A program made the translations under genes and the position numbers. Source: Actinomycetota bacterium (GTDB lineage Bacteria; Actinomycetota; Thermoleophilia; Gaiellales; Gaiellaceae). From it: a stretch of DNA of 7,039 nt. The notes under the pieces were generated by a model. That model was not told the DNA's origin. It searched no databases and saw only the letters and a list, made by a program, of their open reading frames with translations. Below are positions 5,778-7,039 of this stretch, one piece after another (the first letter of the stretch is position 1; each line of letters starts with the position of its first letter). The stretch spans positions 1 through 7,039 of the forward strand of contig JAFAIV010000340.1 of the NCBI GenBank assembly GCA_019236545.1, written 5' to 3'.

Positions 5778-6478
5778 TGGAGCGAAAACCTCCCGAGGAG
5801 TCTACCACCGCCCCGGAGCACGTCGCCCTCGCGGCGGTGCTCCGCGTCCGCGGCGGCGCGCTCGAGGCGCTGCTCTGGGAGCGCGCCCTGGCGCCCTTCG
5901 CGGGTGCGTGGGCGCTCCCGGGCGGGCTGCTGCGCGCGGGCGAGACGCTCGAGCAGTCGATCCAGCGCCAGCTCGCGGAGAAGGTCGACGTCCGGGAGCT
6001 CGCCCACGTCGAGCAGCTCGACACGCGCAGCGCCCCGGACCGCGTCCCCGGCCGCCGCCAGCTCGCGACGAGCTACCTCGGCCTCGTCCCGACCGACGCC
6101 GATCCCGGCCTCCCCGCGGATACGGCCTGGCATCCCGTCGACCGCCTGCCGCCGACGGCGTTCGACCACGGCGAGATCGTCCTCGCCGCGCGCGAGCGCC
6201 TGCGCGCGAAGCTCTCGTACTCGAACGTCGGCTTCGCGCTCGCGCCCGCGGAGTTCACGATCTCGGAGCTGCGGGAGATCTACGCCGCCGCGCTCGGGCA
6301 CGACGTGTCCGCCACGAACCTCCAGCGCGTGCTGCTGCGCCGCGACGTGCTGGAGCCCGCGGGCGGCCGGCGCGAGCCGGGCCCGCACGGGGGACGCCCG
6401 GCGGCGCTGTTCCGGTTCCGCAGCCGCGAGCTCGCGATCACGGACGAGTTCGCGGTGCTCAGGCCGCCGGGGCGCTGA
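5777..6478 (+). CDS. NrtR-type regulator: degenerate Nudix domain plus winged helix
   Basis: The 233-residue protein has a Nudix fold at about 13-145 and a C-terminal winged helix at about 155-216. The Nudix-box region is GGLLRAGETLEQSIQRQLAEK (49-69): GE and the first Arg survive, but REUxEE has become RQLAEK and the following Gly is Asp71, so hydrolase activity is probably weak or absent. The second domain (FTISELREIYAAALG at 160-174, NLQRVLLRRDVLEP at 181-194, GRPAALFRF at 206-214) matches the NrtR DNA-binding domain. NrtR proteins are repressors of NAD biosynthesis, salvage or linked genes that leave DNA when ADP-ribose or a related NAD metabolite binds the Nudix domain. GTG at 5777 is chosen because upstream in-frame starts fall inside the divergent BMP gene; it lacks a clear Shine-Dalgarno sequence and fits a leaderless start. 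Likely targets are itself and the BMP gene. The 3' end overlaps the convergent hydrolase gene by 20 bases. Confidence 0.88.
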   Translation: MERKPPEESTTAPEHVALAAVLRVRGGALEALLWERALAPFAGAWALPGGLLRAGETLEQSIQRQLAEKVDVRELAHVEQLDTRSAPDRVPGRRQLATSYLGLVPTDADPGLPADTAWHPVDRLPPTAFDHGEIVLAARERLRAKLSYSNVGFALAPAEFTISELREIYAAALGHDVSATNLQRVLLRRDVLEPAGGRREPGPHGGRPAALFRFRSRELAITDEFAVLRPPGR

Positions 6479-7039
6479 GCTTCCGCTCTGCGAGGGCGAT
6501 CGCGGCGTCCATGGCCGCGCCCGGCGTGCGCACCGGCTTCCCGTGGCCGACGGCGATCAGCGCCGGGTCGAGCGCGCGCAGCGCCCGCGCCGACTGGAGG
6601 TCGATCGTTCTGTCCCAGGTCGCGGGGGCCGCGAGCGGGAAGCGCGGGTTGAAGTGGCTCGTCACGGCCGTGACACCGCCCCACGTCGTGAACGTGTCGC
6701 CGACGATCAGGGAGCCGTCCCGGGTGTCGAGGAAGGAGACATGGCCGGGCGTGTGCCCCGGGCTGGCGACGACCTCGAGGCTGCCGACGCGCTCGCCCGG
6801 CCGCAGGATGCGGTCCGGCCGCGTCGAGATCCTCGGCCAGCTGCCCTTGGTCCTCTCCTCGTCCCCGGCGAGGATGCGGGCGTCCCGCTCCGGGATCGAG
6901 AGCTCGGCCTCCGGCAGCAGCGCGCGGAGCCCGTCGACGGAGCCGGCATGGTCCGTGTGGCCGTGCGTGAGCGCGACGCGGCGGATCTCGCCACCCGCCC
7001 GGCGCGCCGCGGCAACGAGCGCGTCGGCCGCGCGCATGG
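6459..7039 (-). CDS. MBL-fold metallo-hydrolase, N-terminus outside window
   Basis: At least 192 residues of a metallo-beta-lactamase-fold hydrolase are present. Counting from the ATG at 7037, the zinc-binding signature THGHTDHAG covers residues 24-32 (His25, His27, Asp29, His30). SPGHTPGHV (92-100) supplies His95, GDTF (113-116) the bridging Asp114, and VGHGKP (163-168) the last ligand His165, so the dinuclear site is complete. Family members usually have 40-70 residues before HxHxDH, including strands ending in a DTG-like turn. Only 24 are present here, so the ATG at 7037 is probably internal and the gene starts beyond the right edge. Possible activities include glyoxalase II-like thioester hydrolysis, lactonase or another hydrolase; the sequence does not decide. 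It converges on the NrtR gene, with its last 20 bases overlapping that gene's end. Confidence 0.9.
   Translation of the reverse strand, partial: MRAADALVAAARRAGGEIRRVALTHGHTDHAGSVDGLRALLPEAELSIPERDARILAGDEERTKGSWPRISTRPDRILRPGERVGSLEVVASPGHTPGHVSFLDTRDGSLIVGDTFTTWGGVTAVTSHFNPRFPLAAPATWDRTIDLQSARALRALDPALIAVGHGKPVRTPGAAMDAAIALAERKLSAPAA

Noticed and set aside
1..7039. CRISPR arrays, tRNA or rRNA genes, insertion sequences
   Set aside because: No regularly spaced repeats, cloverleaf-like segments, transposase motifs or terminal inverted repeats were seen on reading both strands.

Overview
The window is about 70% G+C or more, with dense, nearly gap-free coding and long spurious open frames antisense to most genes. 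High G+C, a probable F420-binding split beta-barrel protein, leaderless-looking starts and an NrtR-type NAD regulator together suggest an actinobacterium. The style would fit Thermoleophilia or a relative, but that lineage is a guess. No RNA genes, mobile elements or CRISPR arrays were seen. The longest gene-free stretch is 67 bases.

Left block, minus strand, positions 1-4283. Read in its own direction, this is one compact operon: an Lrp/AsnC regulator, a class III PLP aminotransferase whose GTG start overlaps the regulator's stop by 4 bases, an APC-superfamily permease 47 bases later, and an FAD-dependent amine oxidoreductase (DAO fold) starting inside the permease stop codon (TAGTG). The oxidoreductase runs off the left edge. 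The set reads as uptake plus catabolism of an amine or omega-amino acid, most plausibly a polyamine such as putrescine, under a dedicated feast/famine-type regulator. The probable operon promoter lies at 4217-4283, with short direct and inverted repeats at or next to the regulator start.

Middle block, minus strand, 4284-5742. This holds a small pyridoxamine-phosphate-oxidase-like protein (probably F420-dependent, FDOR-B type) and, upstream of it, a secreted BMP/PnrA-family solute-binding protein of the nucleoside-binding type. A strong hairpin between them abuts the start codon of the small gene. The BMP protein has a signal peptide but no lipobox cysteine, and no transporter ATPase or permease is in view.

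Right block, 5743-7039. A 34-base divergent spacer separates the BMP gene from a plus-strand Nudix-like NrtR regulator (degenerate Nudix domain plus winged helix). The spacer carries overlapping -10-like elements on both strands inside an imperfect inverted repeat, which suggests that the regulator controls itself and the BMP gene. The regulator gene overlaps by 20 bases, tail to tail, a metallo-beta-lactamase-fold hydrolase that is cut at its N-terminus by the right edge.

The most interesting hypothesis is the NrtR-BMP pair as an NAD-responsive nucleoside or NAD-precursor uptake module. Nothing here looks like a wholly novel system; most genes belong to recognisable families in a slightly unusual arrangement.
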